DNA from: Hemicordylus capensis
Taxonomy: Eukaryota > Chordata > Lepidosauria > Squamata > Cordylidae
Assembly (NCBI RefSeq): GCF_027244095.1
Contig: NC_069658.1
Span: 263,384,687-263,448,686, forward strand
Reading direction: 5' to 3'
DNA length: 64,000 bases
Of the stretch, positions 10,026-22,140 are shown piece by piece. How positions within the stretch are numbered: position 1 is the first letter of the stretch; each line of letters starts with the position of its first letter. Both the position numbers and the translations under genes were made by a program. Below the pieces are notes generated by a model. It had not been told where the DNA came from. It ran no database searches and worked only from the letters and a program-made list of their open reading frames with translations.

Positions 10026-10940
10026 CAAGGATCACTGCTTGGGTCACAGCCTATTCTTCACACAGCTATAAATACCATTGCGTACAGTCTATTCTCATGA
10101 TCAGTTCTATAAGAGTCCTTGATCCAGTCTGAATGAGGAGGCATTATTCCCTGCTTCAGTGTAGTTTCCATCTTCCATCTCTTGGTCACATCACTGTCTC
10201 TCACTGTAAGGTTGACAATGCATGAAGTGATCTTTGACTCTCTGTACTGTCTCTTTTAAGAGTGGCTTCATCTGTAGTAATTAGCAGGTGATAGTTCAGC
10301 TCCTGGCCAAGAAAAGCTTCATAAGCAGATTCCAGCACATCTAATCTCTCTTAAAGGCACAGGCACAATCCAGGCCATTTTTTCCAGACTTGCTGGTATC
10401 CTTAGCTCTCTGGCACATGACATCCAACACACTGCAGTGGGGAGAAGATAACTCTCCTTCCCATTCATGCCACGTAGCCTATCATTCCAGGCATGGCAGA
10501 TGGAGGGCATACAAGGGATAGGTATCCAGACATGCCTACCTCCTCTCTCCCCAAGAGCTGATGTCAATCCTAGATGATGGACTATGAGTTAGAAACAAAC
10601 AAGCAGTGGGGGAATGCCTGGTTCTCCACGTGGAGTGATCATAGAGTTCTGGCCCTTCAAAGGTCCTAGCATGGTGGAGAGACAACTCCCAGGTCAGGGG
10701 GTCACTCTGTATTTAATTATATTTAATTTATTTATATCTAATATTTAATTTATATTTATATAAGATCATAGTGGTGTGTGTGTCTGAGCACAGAAGATAT
10801 CATGAATATGAACACACCAAAATAGAATAAAATGTCCTTTTTTGGAGTGCAAGAATTGCACATTATCCAAGCCCAGTGAAACACAGTCAGATTTGTTACT
10901 GGATTTCAGTTGTGCAGCCTTTGGCTATTTTCATAAACAA
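10026..10940. other. No gene seen
   Basis: Mixed sequence with an AT-rich stretch of TTTATATTTAAT type near 10710-10760. Short minus-strand frame near 10319-10567 has no recognisable domain. Confidence 0.35.
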
Positions 10941-10943
10941 TGG

Positions 10944-11330
10944 GGCTGTTGACAAAAGGAGCCCTACCTGGGCTTGAACAGCCCTACATGAGTAGGGCTG
11001 CTTGTGTGGAGTGCCAGGATCGAGACCAATCCCAGCGCTGCCCCGTTGGGTAGCCCGGGATTTTTACCTGGCCTTTTACTGAGGTAAGAGTGTTCATGAA
11101 CACGCCCTCTTACCCCAGTCCTCGGTCATGTGAATGGCAACACAGCCTGCTGGCAGCCCATCCTACCATAGAGGCTGGGAGAAGGAGCGTCCCTGCCTCT
11201 AGACTGCCTTCAATGCACCACACGAACAGTGCAGCACATTGTGGGCTTTCTGGAGGCCAGGAGTTCTTCCCCTGGCCTCCCTCTCGCCATGCTTCTCACT
11301 GAAGTGGCAACTGTTTGGTTGCATGGTGCA
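10944..11330 (+). repeat. Interspersed repeat, inverted relative to 12976-13316
   Basis: TAGGGCTGCTTGTGTGGAGT and GCCAGGAT..GACCAATCC..GCTG, then TGGGTAGCCCGGG and TTTTACTGAGGTA match the reverse complement of 13150-13295. Probably a non-autonomous DNA transposon, family not recognised. Confidence 0.55.
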
Positions 11331-11853
11331 GAGAGAGTCAAACAAACAGCTGGTCATGTGGGGGAAAGTAAGAACGCCTCCCCCCCCCCCCCCGCAATCT
11401 GGGATTTACAATCGTGTGCATGATCTCAATGTTTCAATCAGTTTTGCATTTCGTGCACCTTTAATTTGAATATACTAGTATCAACTTGGTCTACAACGTA
11501 TGCTTGATTTTCCTGGTTTCTGTCCTCCATGCAATCCAAATAGTGTTTCTTTCCTCCAAATAATGCGAGGCATTCAAAGATGTTTTTCATGTCATGTGTG
11601 AAAACATCTTTACTCTCAGGGAATATTGCCTGAGTGTATATCCAGATGGCTGTCTCCTATACACATTACTAGGTGCTGCAGCAACCAGTCAGAGATGCAA
11701 GAGGTGTCCTGTGGAAAGGCAAAAGCCTTTTTACCTCACCCCACCCCACCTCCCCATATTTCTGTGTGCTTAATGGGCCATGCAGTGTAGATATAAGGGA
11801 AGGACTTCTGATTTCTCACTCTACCTGAGCCTATAAAAATGAGGTGTTACTCT
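11331..11853. other. 3' flank of the OR pseudogene
   Basis: A C homopolymer near 11381-11394 and otherwise ordinary AT-rich sequence. No gene seen. Confidence 0.35.
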
Positions 11854-12790
11854 TCACTGTTTGCAAACCAGTTTGACCAGGGCCCTTTTGGCCTCTTTAT
11901 TTCTAAGGCTGTAGACAAGTGGATTCAAGAGAGCAGATAAAACATTATGAAAGAGAGAGAACATCTTATCCCTCTCTGGCTCATAGCTGGAGGCTAGGCG
12001 CATGTACATGAACATGGCAGCACCATAGAAGAGATTTACCACGATGATGTGTGAGGTACAAGTGGAAAAGGCCTTGAACTTCCCTTCAACTGAGTCGATC
12101 ATCAAAATGGCAGCCAAGATGAAAACATAAGACAGCACAATAAAAGAAAATGGAGTCATGAGGAGTATTATGCCCAGCAGGAAGTCCACCACCTCATTGA
12201 TCCATGTATCTGTGCAGGCCAGTTTCAAGATGGCTGGCACTTCACAGAAGAAGTGGTTGGTTTCATTTGGGCCACAGTATGGCAGCCTCAGGGTGAAGCC
12301 AGTATGCATCATGGCAAAGAGAAAGCCACAGGCCCAAGAGCCAGCAACCATCTTGATACAGATAGGCTTGCTCATGATGATGGTGTAGCGCAGTAGGTGG
12401 CAGATGGCAACATACCTATCATAAGCCATCATGGCATACACTCCGTTATGCCCAGGGACAGGAAGATGTACATCTGGGCAGCACAGCCAGCATAGGAGAT
12501 GGCTTTCCTTTTGGAGAGAAGGTGCATCAGCAGCTGGGGCATTGTGGTGGTGGTGTAGCCAATGTCCAAGGCAAGAAGGAGAGGTTGGCCAAGAAAAAGT
12601 ATATGGGTGTGTGCAGATGATAGTCTGTTATGACTATGGTGATAATGAGACCATTCCCCAACAGGATCATCAGGTATAGGCTTAGGAAAACCACAAACAG
12701 CAGCTGCTGCATTTTGGGTTGCCTTAAGAAGTCCAACAAGATGAATTCAGACACAGAACTTTGATTCTCCCATGTGAGATCCTTTGCCAT
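11854..12790 (-). pseudogene. Class II odorant receptor pseudogene, two frameshifts
   Basis: The N-terminal part (start codon at 12790, [20 protein letters not shown]) covers TM1 and [14 protein letters not shown] of TM2. The C-terminal part covers MAYDRYVAIC, the second loop, KAFSTCTSHI of TM6 and PLVYSLRN of TM7. Between them the minus-strand DNA still reads as normal OR codons, but a 5-base excess (a duplicated CTTG-like run) lies after LANLSFL near 12570. A loss of a few bases lies just before the TM3 MAYDRY motif near 12440. Both change frame. A splice-acceptor-like TTTCTCATAG lies just upstream of the ATG. Apart from these two lesions the gene is well preserved, so inactivation looks recent. 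Subfamily resembles OR2/OR13 types. Confidence 0.9.
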
Positions 12791-12975
12791 CCTTAGCCTA
12801 TGAGAAATGACATGGAAGTTTAAAAAGAATCACACTGACATGAAAAGTATTGTCAGATTTCCATCTATAAATGATGTGGCCTAAATGGTGCAGGAAGAAA
12901 TAGTCACACAGAATAATGAAGCCTTCATGGAACTTAATATCCCAGAACTGGTTTAGCCTATGACCCAAACCAAAT

Positions 12976-13316
12976 ATAGGGCTATTCACATATTAAGGTT
13001 GTTATATCATTTGGTGGGGTCAGTGGGGTTGGGGAGGAGTGGGGGGGGAGGCAGGATCTCACCTACACACACACCCCACCCCTCAGATGATCCATCCTTG
13101 GTCTTGGGCTGCCCCGCTCACACACCTACATGAGCCACACTCTGGGGTAGAAGGGCATGCTCATATCCTTCTACCTCAGTATAAGCCCAGGTAGAAAACC
13201 TGGGCTACCCTAGCAGAAGAGCGGGACCAATCCTGGCACTCCACACAAACAGCCCTACCTGGGTAGTGCTGTGCAAACCCAGGTAGGGCTGCTTGTGTGC
13301 ACGCCCTCCTTATGTT
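12976..13316 (-). repeat. Interspersed repeat, partner of 10944-11330
   Basis: Starts GGGCTATTCACATATTAAGG and carries the reverse complement of the 10.98 kb repeat (CCTACCTGGGTAG, CTGGCACTCCACACAA). The two copies flank the OR pseudogene in opposite orientation. Confidence 0.5.
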
Positions 13317-14639
13317 GTAGGCATGTACAGGTGTCTCTATGTGTGCATACAGTTTCGTGTGAGTGATGCCTGAACTACAGAGGCAACAAAACATCAGGTG
13401 GAAGAGTAGTGTGGTGGAACCATGGATGGTGCCAATTCAGACTGCAGACAGGGAAGCTTTAAAAAAGAGAAAACTTGCAAATAGAAAGCTACCAGAGCAG
13501 GGAATGAACTGAGCTGGTTCTCACAATCAAAATCAGGGTAGGAAGAGCATCCAGGCAAGCATCAAGCCCTATGCACACACCTGAGCAATGATCATGCATT
13601 GGCAACAATTAAGGTAAGAGAAGTGATCGTGTGCTAGCTGTGATGTGGGTAGGACACCATGGGACATGCTCCCCCCCCATACATCCTGCCCAGATTGCAG
13701 CTAGCATTTCTTCTTTCTCAGAAGTGCTCACGGGACTTGCCGCCTGGCTGGGTGCTGCTCCTACCCTAATTTAGATCTTGAGAACCAGCACGCTTCCTGA
13801 TGGACATTTTGCAGGGAGTTGTGTTTACTTGGGCCAGCATTCAAAATGGATGCCATACATGTAGTTTGAAATTATACAGTCCGCTCTGCCACCCCATTCT
13901 TATCACATCATTGGCTGCATGTGTTAAACTAGGCCTGACTATGCATGCATTCCTTTAAAAAGTCAACACAGGGACTGGACCCCTCAAAAATGTAGAATGC
14001 AGATTATGTAAATTGCTGGACACTGGCGCAGGAAGGGCATAGGCAGCCTGAGTCAGTGGCCATTTGAGTGGTATTGCAGACGGTGCTGTGCCAATCAGGG
14101 GGCAGCCTCCCTGCGGGCTGCTGGGTCAGGGAGCCAGCCACTGCCACCACTGACACCATCATCAGGGGCACCGAGGGGGCTACTGGGTGCCCCCAGCAGT
14201 GGGGAGGAGAAGGGCTGAGCTAGGCAGCCCCAGAAGGAACAGAGGTGGCCTCAGAGTCAGCTTAGAACAGGTTCTTCAGACCCATTCACACTATTACAGC
14301 TCCACCCCTGCTGCTGGATGTATTAACAATGGTACACACATAGGGCTGGTTTGTACCATACGCCAACCAGACTTATTTAATCATGTGGGGGAGAAGCATG
14401 GGCGCACACTCCTCCCCCATCCAGTGTGCCCCCTTGCCTAATTGCATGGGAGGCAGTTTGTCTGGCCCATCCCTCTACATGCAGCCCAGATCCTACCACC
14501 CAGTAGTATCAGAACCATTCACAGAGGGGCAGTTGGGATGAATCATCCCTGTGTAATTAGGCACCATTATGCTGGGTAGTGGGGACACATGGGCATCCAT
14601 GCTCCTCTTCCTTGTGCTTAATGTATGATCTCAAATTAA
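13317..14639. other. No gene seen
   Basis: Moderately GC-rich, low-copy-looking sequence. Some blocks (AACCAGACTTATTTAATC, CCCATCCAGTGTGCCC) may be old DNA-transposon remnants, but I cannot assign them. Confidence 0.35.
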
Positions 14640-15325
14640 AGATAATGATCTCAAAACTGTGGTGCACTCACTGGTAACTTCTCAGCTTGTCTACTGCAAT
14701 GTGCAGTATGTGGGGCTGCCTTTGTATGCTGCTTTGTATGCTTTGTATGCTAAACTTCAGTTAGTTCGAAATGCAGCAGCCAGATTGGTCTCTGGGGTTT
14801 CTTGGAGCTACCATATTGTGCCTGTTATAAAGCAGGTGCACTGGCTGCTGATGTGTTTCCAGGCAAAATACAAAGTGTGGGTAATTATTATTATTATTAT
14901 TTGTGTGTGTGTGTGCTGTTTTTTGTTTTTTTTTTAAACCTTTAGAGTCCTAAAGACCTTAGGACGGGGTTACTTTGGAGACCGCCTTCTTCGTTATGAA
15001 CCCCACTGCACTTTAAGGTCATCAGGAGAGGTCCGTCTCTGGCTGCTGCCAGCTTGCCTAGCAGTGACTAGGGAATTGGGTCTTCTCTGTAGCTGCTCCT
15101 GGGCTCTGGAATGCACTCCCTATGAATAGTAAAGAGTCCTAGCAGCCTTTAAAGAGCCCCTACGAGCCCTTGGTCTGGTCTTTAGTGAGTATTGAAATGA
15201 TTTTAAACTGGTTTTGATTTTGTTTTCATGAGTTATTTATTTGTTTTTTATCTGTTTTTATATTTGTGAACCACCTAGAGCCATCTGGGTGAGACAGTAT
15301 AGAAATTTAATAAGCAAACAAACTT
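14640..15325 (+). mobile_element. L2 LINE 3' end
   Basis: The left part translates to the C-terminus of L2-type reverse transcriptase (GLPLYAALYALYAKLQLVRN, then AARLVSGVSW), matching the same region of the L2 at 39480-39650. A 3' UTR with GGGCTCTGGAATGC and CACCTAGAGCCATCTGGGTG follows, ending at a TAAGCAAACAAAC tail. A 9-bp-period duplication of CTTTGTATG lies inside the coding part. Confidence 0.8.
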
Positions 15326-15329
15326 ACCT

Positions 15330-15521
15330 ATACAGATAAACTGTGTACATTGTATGCAGATTGTACGCATGCAGAATATCACATGTGAATAGAGCTAAAA
15401 TGGTGTGACTGATTGTAGCCTAATTCACACATTATGTTCAGTCAGTGTACAAGCTATGTACAGTGCAACACCTGCAGATTAGGTGCACATATTGTTTTTC
15501 GACACACATACAGAGAGCAGT

Positions 15522-15569
<48 letters not shown>

Positions 15570-15975
15570 CACCCTCTTCGTTTCCCCATGAGGGCAAATA
15601 GCATTTGGAATCCTGTGGAGGTAGGGTGAGGGATGTATAAATGTGTATATATGTGATGTGGTGTAAGGACATAAGCAGGCAAGAAGTTACGCACCCCTGT
15701 CTGTGTTCTGAATCACTGCCCTATGACAACAAAGTGACCTGGAGCTGCAGTGGTTGTGACATGCCTGAAGGTGAGCCTTGTCCTCCTGAGACAAGCTTGC
15801 TAAAGGCTCCTGGGGAGGGAGAAAGGCACAGCCACACCTCTCCGACAACACTGCCAACAATCACTGAGACAGGCAGGGAGGGGGAAGTAGGGAGGGCTGT
15901 GGCCAGTGAGAGGTCTCATGAACGTAGACAGAGCACCCTGGGTGAGACTGTCAAAACTGCACAGGGCTATTTAAA
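15330..15975. other. No gene seen; (GT)n at 15524-15567
   Basis: A GT microsatellite of about 22 units sits in otherwise unassigned sequence. The plus-strand frame at 15641-15982 has no recognisable domain. Confidence 0.4.
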
Positions 15976-15977
15976 CA

Positions 15978-16288
15978 AGTGAGGAGAGGAGAGCTAGTCT
16001 TGTGGTAGCAAGCATGACTTGTCTCCATAGCTAAGCAGGGTCTGCCCTGGTTGCATATGAATGGGAGACTTGATGTGTGAGCACTGCAAGATATTCCCCT
16101 CAGGGGATGAAGCCGCTCTGAGAAGAGCAGAAGGTTCCAAGTTCCCTCCCTGGCTTCTCCAAGATAGGGCTGAGAGAGATTCCTGCCTGCAACCTTGGAG
16201 AAGTCGCTGCCAGTCTGTGAAGACAATACTGAGCTAGATAGACCAGTGGTCTGACTCAGTATATGGCAGTTTCCTATGTTCCTATGAG
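15978..16288 (+). repeat. 5S-rRNA-headed SINE, near full length
   Basis: 16028-16090 resembles the 3' half of vertebrate 5S rRNA (GCTAAGCAGGGTC, CCTGGTT, ATGGGAGAC-like). A middle region with GAAGGTTCCAAGTTCCC and CTTCTCCAAGATAGGG follows, then the tail (GCTGCCAGTCTGTG, CTGAGCTAGATAGACC, TTCCTATGTTCCTATG). AGTGA occurs near both ends and may be the target duplication. Confidence 0.85.
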
Positions 16289-17460
16289 TGAATGTGCCAA
16301 GGAGGAGAGTGGCATGGCCAAGGTGGCAGGCTTGTCTCCCAGAGAGGAGCAGAGCTAAAGAGGCTGAAACATCTGGAAGAGAATGGAAGACACGCCAGGG
16401 CAGACCAACATATGGCGGTGTGTGTGCCTGAGGTGAGGGGTCAAATGCTGCCTTTCCTTGGGTCCTTGCTGGGCCCAGCCCCCTCTCAAAACAGAACCTT
16501 GCAAACTTTGCAGGTGGCAGGAAGGAGCGGAGCTGGCCAACAACCTTCTCTGCTCTCCTTAGCAAGCTTTGCAAAGGGTGTGACTCCCCTCAAAGCTCAC
16601 AAGAGCCAGATCAGTCTTAAAGGGTTGCTCTGATGGCAGCAGTGAGAGGCATCCTGTCCCCCTGCTGGCACCCCAAACTGCTGCCTGAGTTGACTGCCTC
16701 CCTTCGTCTCATGATGCCTCACTTCGTTTCAGATGCATGTGAATGGGATCCCCTACCCCCTCCATGCTGAGATGCTGGGGGAGGGTAGAAAGACAGGGAT
16801 GGCACCTCCAGTGTCCAGAGGACAATACATTCCTTCCTTTGCCACAGCTCTTCTCCTTTAGCCACCTCCTCCCCAAGTTATTTTCTAAAACAAGAACAGT
16901 GCTGATATGTGTACTTGTGCATAATGTGTAGTTAGTGACTCAAATATCTTATCTACCAAGAAGATATTGGGTGGGAGGCAGTGTAAGATGAAAGACCAAT
17001 TTGTTCACTGCAGGAGGGAAGGAGACAGAGACAGAGAGATTAGACAGCCACAGAAATGTGAATTTGAACATGCTGAAAGTTAGTGTTCTAAAAACGAATC
17101 CACATAGTGAAATTTCAACTTGACACATCTCTTAAGGCCAATGGAGAAATAATCTCTAACCTGGATTGCAGAGGTCTTTGCTAAAAGCCAAATATCTGCA
17201 ATGGACTTATTATATAGCCTTTGACAGTCACTCTGCCCTTCTAACCTTCTGACCTGTGAAATAGGGGGAAAATAGGGACCTAAGGCTTGGGACAGTCAAT
17301 AGATGTTTTCAGAGTTGCTAAGTGGCATCACAGACACATTTCACTTGTGCTATTATCTCACAATAATTTCTGGGGCAACTAGTTAGGATGGCAGCAGCCA
17401 TGCTTGTTGTTAATAAAGATGACATGAAGAGTACCGGGCTGAGGACAGAGCCCAGCAGGG
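16289..17460. other. No gene seen
   Basis: No recognisable element. Short frames at 16292-16633 and 16743-16931 lack domains and are probably chance. Confidence 0.35.
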
Positions 17461-17642
17461 GAAGGACTGTAGCTCAGCGGAGGAACATCTATGTTGCATG
17501 CAGGAGTTCCCAAATTCAATCCCTGGCATCTCCAGGTAGGGCTAGGCAATACCCATCTGAAACCTTGGAACGCTGCTGCCAGTCAGTCAGTGTAGACAAT
17601 ATGGAGCTAGCTAAATGGGCCAAATGCTCTGATGCTGTGTAA
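17461..17642 (+). repeat. tRNA-headed SINE with the shared tail
   Basis: Head GTAGCTCAGCGGAGGAACAT (box A) and AAATTCAATCCCTGGC (box B) are tRNA-like. The tail (CTGCTGCCAGTCAGTC, ATGGAGCTAGCTAAATGGGC) is the same tail that follows the 5S head at 16150-16290, more diverged. Confidence 0.75.
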
Positions 17643-17789
17643 TCTATATAGCCCTGCAGCACCTCACTTGAACGTTCCCTCCAGTTCGATGAAGGACCAT
17701 TGATGAGCACCATTTGAGTGTTGCTTTCCAACAGTTGTGAATCCATCTGATATTATTGCTATCTAGCCTACACTGGCGAGTTGCTAACC

Positions 17790-17980
17790 AAGATATCATG
17801 GGGAACTTTGTCAAAAACGTTTCTGACTGCTCTGTAATCTGTTCTAGTATTTTCCCTGGTACCTAAGTCAGATCAGCCAGTCTGTACTTTCCCAGAACCT
17901 CCTTTTCTCTCTTCTTAAAGACTGGGACAACATTAAGCTGACTCCAATTTTGTGGTACCTCATCTGTTCTCTCCCTCATC
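17790..17980 (-). repeat. Old CR1/L3-like reverse transcriptase fragment
   Basis: GGGGAACTTTGTCAAAAACG, CAGCCAGTCTGTACTTTCCC, TTAAAGACTGGGACAACATT and GTGGTACCTCATC follow the same order as the CR1 RT region at 24520-24840, at much lower identity. An ancient relative. Confidence 0.6.
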
Positions 17981-18442
17981 ATTTTGTTTGGTGATTCTCA
18001 GCAACTTTAACAAGCAGAACTATCCTATAAGTTACATACACAGCTTTTTCTGCAGGAAGATAACATATTACACAAATCTAATAGTTTGATTGTAATACCA
18101 GTGGCCCTTTTAAAACACACAACTATTTCTGATGACTATTTGTAAGGTTGCATTAATTCATCAATATTTATTCAGTCCTGACAACCTGGCATTATTTATT
18201 TGATTGATTGATTGATTGATTGTGCCTTAAAGTTTGCTTACCTTCAATCTTCATCTCCACATCTGGAAAAGATTTTGTCCCACAAATATTGCATATGCTT
18301 TATTAAGTTGAAAATTCTCTCAATTGGTTGCTTCTTCCAAAGTAGTTGTCAAACTGCGTTTAGATATCACAGCTGACCTGTGAACCAACAATGGTTGCTA
18401 CAGAAAATAACTTACTTACTTTATTTATTTATACCTGGTGGC
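17981..18442. other. No gene seen
   Basis: AT-rich, with a short GATT array at 18199-18221. Confidence 0.4.
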
Positions 18443-18675
18443 CCTGCTGGCGCAGCCCCTGGTGGTGCAGTGGTAAAACTGCCGCCCTGTAACCAGAAGG
18501 TTACAAGTTCGATCCTGACCAGGGGCTCAGGGTTGACTCAGCCTTCCATCCTTCCGAGGTCGGTAAAATGAGTACCCAGAATGTTGGGGGGCAATATGCT
18601 AAATCATTGTAAACCGCTTAGAGAGCTCCGGCTATAAAGCGGTATATAAATGCTATTGCTATTGCTATTGCTATA
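18443..18675 (+). repeat. tRNA-derived SINE with BovB-like tail
   Basis: Box A GTGGTGCAGTGGTAAAAC, box B CAAGTTCGATCCTG, then CCTTCCATCCTTCCGAGG, GGTAAAATGAGTACCCAG and TAAAGCGGTATATAAATG, ending in (GCTATT)n. The tail is typical of squamate SINEs mobilised by BovB-type LINEs. Confidence 0.8.
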
Positions 18676-18793
18676 CAAAGGAAATATATTTGGCCAGTTT
18701 AGGTGAAGGTCTGCTCTGAGGAGCAAAGCAGTTTCCCCCCGCCCCCACCTCAGCTGCCACTGATAGAACTGTGATGTTAAAGATCTAAAGAGG

Positions 18794-18977
18794 CAGGGGT
18801 GTAACAAGACTGGAGTGGGCCCAGAGACAAAATTTTAAAATGGGCCCCTCACTGACACACACACACACACACACACACCACACACACTTCACATGTGACT
18901 TGCCTCGGGGGGGGCCCTCGAGGCGTGGGGGCCCCCAGGCAGCCGCCTCCCCTTGCCTAATAGTAGTTACGCCCCTG
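18794..18977. mobile_element. hAT miniature, CAGGGGYGTA family, perfect target duplication
   Basis: TAAAGAGG lies at 18786-18793 and 18978-18985, directly flanking CAGGGGTGTAAC and GTTACGCCCCTG termini. The 184 bp interior has an AC array and GGGGGCCC-rich sequence. Confidence 0.9.
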
Positions 18978-18985
18978 TAAAGAGG

Positions 18986-20255
18986 AGAAAAGATTTTTTA
19001 AAAGGCAGGGAAGTCGGTAGTTTCCTTAGATTTTGCGAGTGACTATGCTGCTACTCACGGTGATACAGAAGAACTAAGAAGGAGACTAGAATATTATTTT
19101 AAATGCTTCAGAGATATCTCTCAGTTCAAGAGGGACTGGATTATTTATGGAACTCACTAAAGACTAAACCTTAAGAGATTCAATAAATAATAATGAAACC
19201 TGTTATTTCTTGATCACTTAGGCTTCTATAATTAATCATATCAAACACAGGGAGAAAGAAGAAGGTGGGCAGAGGAGAAAAGAAGGAGTAAGAAAAGAGA
19301 AATAGAAGAAATGAGAAAACATTAAATCAATTTATTATGATTCAGATATGTTTTCACTGCCGTTTTGTGTCACTAGGAGGACTTAGTGTAGTGTCAAGGA
19401 GTCACAAAATGGGCTGTTACAAAACATTAGCTCCAAGAGTTTGAAGTGGAGATTTTTTTGAGTTAATGTGTCATGATAAACACGCAAAAAATTCCAATTG
19501 GTCCCAAGCCACATACTTGGCTGTGTAAACATGGGAACCAAATTTGGTCTCCAAGGTACCCCACAGGATAATTCCCATGGGCAGGAACAATAGACTTCCA
19601 GCATCATCATCTGAAACCTACCCTTGAGCAAGGAACAGAATCATCTGCAAAGCACTGCATACATCCCCTGCCCCTGAAAGACAGTATAGAAGAATACCAA
19701 CTTACTGAAAGCTGCAGGTTCAGCACAGGGGTGCAGATTCCCCCCCCCCCACACACACACACCAGTATTTAAAGAGTTCCTCCCTCATTTAGAATTAAAA
19801 ATATGTTACTAACCTCTCCCACCAAACCTAATAATCCTAATCTCTACCCCAAAATGTATTTTCTTTCCATCTATCCATTTATTTATTTCCATAAATAAAG
19901 CTATCTTTATTTATCTATTTATATCTAAACCACTTTGGAAACTTTTTGTTGAAAAGCGGTATATAAATATTCATCATATTTGTATTCGCATCCCCTTGAA
20001 TCCCAGATTAAGTGATGAATTGCCCCCAAACTTTCTGTCTACCCCTGGTCCAAGAAAACCACTAGGGTCATATCCCCCCTAGCATTGGTCATCCACCAGG
20101 GCAAATGCACTCTCTGTATCAAAATTCTGGTGAAATTGTTTCTGATAATCAGCACCCGCCAACAGTGCCTCTGAGGAAGTGTCCATGAAGTTTGAATCCT
20201 AAGTGGTTGAAGCTTGGATACGCTAAGTCTAGGTCCTAGATGAATGATGACCCTA
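18986..20255. other. No gene seen
   Basis: AT-rich. A BovB-like SINE/LINE tail (AAGCGGTATATAAATATTC) is at about 19925-19970. Several minus-strand frames have no recognisable domain. Confidence 0.4.
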
Positions 20256-20503
20256 CTGATGTGCATGAACCAAGGTTCGTGCACGGGTTTCATGCTGAAC
20301 CAGTTTGCATGCATGGGGGTTCTAAGGGGCAGTACCATCACAGCAGCAAGCTGCATGCTGTGGTAAGGACCTGCTCTCCTCTTTTTAAAAGATCCTGCTC
20401 GCCACTCACCACTCCCCTCCCTGCAGCGCCAAACCTGTTCGGACCTAGTCTTAAGCATTTTGGTGCTGAACCAGTGCACAAACAACAGTTCATGCACATG
20501 CCT
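20256..20503. mobile_element. hAT miniature relative, GTGCAC family
   Basis: Left GATGTGCATGAACCAAGG, right GTTCATGCACATGCCTA, with AACC/GGTT-rich subterminal sequence on both sides like 4968-5224. No clear 8 bp duplication was found. Confidence 0.5.
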
Positions 20504-20845
20504 AAAGACAACACCTGTGTACATTTGTATATCCACCGTTATAAGATGTTCTATATCAGAGTTATCAATGGTCCACAATTGTGTGGACAGCCCAATTTCA
20601 TTTATTGCCTGAGTAAGCTGACTGGGATGATGTCATCAATATGCCTATGATAGACTGCTCTATTTTTCATTCTTCTTGGATCCAGAAGCAGCCAGCGGTA
20701 CCCCTAAGCAGGTGTTTGGAAGCTTTCATGGGCTATATGAGCTAACAAACTCAAACTCAAGATCTCTTGACCTGAGAGTTAAAGTGTTTTTTGTTCTCAA
20801 GGAGCCCTCCGTGAATGGCTTAGTGCACAACAGAGGAGAGCTAGG

Positions 20846-21310
20846 GATGTGCAAAACTGGTCCGGGGGTCTGGGCGCTCGGGGGTTCAGAGTTGAACCAA
20901 CTCCCCTCCCCGGTTCCATCCAGACCGGTATCACCCCCCCCCCGGCCAGTTCGCTATTTTTTTAAAAAAAAATTAAAATAAATTTCATTACCTTCTGCCC
21001 CTTTGGGGGGCTTCCTATAGGCCATGGGGGTGTGTGTCTGTGAACATTCCCCTGCCCCCTCCAGCCTCTAAAATCACCACCGTGGCCCGCTGGAATGTTA
21101 TTTTTTGGCTCTTTTGGGCCTCCATAAATTGGCAGCCATTTTGGAGGCCACCGTGCATGCGCAAATGGCCTCTGCAAGGCCTGGCATGACCCAGGGCCTC
21201 TCAGAGACTATTTGCACATGTACAGTGACCTTAAAAAAAATTTTTTTTAATGGCAGCTGAGAACAAAATGGCCACTGTGCATGTGTGCAAATGGTCTCTG
21301 TGAGGCCCTG
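20846..21310. mobile_element. hAT miniature fragment, TAGGGATGTGC family
   Basis: Left terminus CTAGGGATGTGCAAAACTGG followed by GC-rich sequence. An internal repeat with GCAAATGG(C/T)CTCTG occurs twice (about 21160 and 21290). The matching right terminus is not seen. Confidence 0.5.
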
Positions 21311-21479
21311 GGCCATGCCAGATTTTATTCTGTTCACAAATCAAGATAATTTTTGTCATTCTCCTCCATCTAATTATTTACATATCTGGAAGGACGGTTA
21401 ATGGATGTCTTTATGTATCAGTCTTACTATTTATGTTTATGTATTGTCTTATTAAAATAATTTTTTTTAAAATATATAT

Positions 21480-22101
21480 CCCTAAGAAATTTAGACTGGA
21501 TCCTCTCAAGTGGACGAAAATCACTATATATTACAGATCTGAGAGTCATAAAGAAGCTGTGAAGTTACCTTGGTTTGAAAGACCTTAATGGCAGCTGGAA
21601 CATATCTACACCCTGAGGAGAAAATATAATCTCAAAATTGCGGTAGTTGATATCTATGCATTTGTTACAATGGAATTTGTTACAATGGGATTGTCCAGCT
21701 CTCTTTCCAACTACCCATTGCTTGAAAGATGACCCCCAAATATTTACATTGTGTTATCAGCACTACACTAACCCCATTAATTTGCCATTTATGCATAGTG
21801 GGTTTCCTGGTGAACATTACAACCTTTGTCTTCTGATAATTGATGGAAAGCAAGTTTTCATGACAGCAGTCAACCAGAGCTCTTGGAATTTTTCTCATTC
21901 CCACCAGAGAATGTGACAGTAGCATGGGATCATCAGCATAAAAAAGAATGGCTAGATGTCTACGGCCCAATTTTGGTGGGTGAAATTCCAGATTAGAAGG
22001 TCTGTCCACCATGTCATTAACGTAATAATTAAACAACAGTGGACCCCCATCACTTCACTAATAGGGCTTGTTAAGTATTTATTTATTTATTTATTTATTT
22101 A

Positions 22102-22140
<39 letters not shown>

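Noticed and set aside
16028-16090. Possible 5S rRNA gene
   Set aside because: Only the 3' half resembles 5S rRNA and it recurs with the same SINE tail at other loci.
17461-17540. Possible tRNA gene
   Set aside because: Box A and box B are present, but the sequence does not form a full cloverleaf and continues into a SINE tail.
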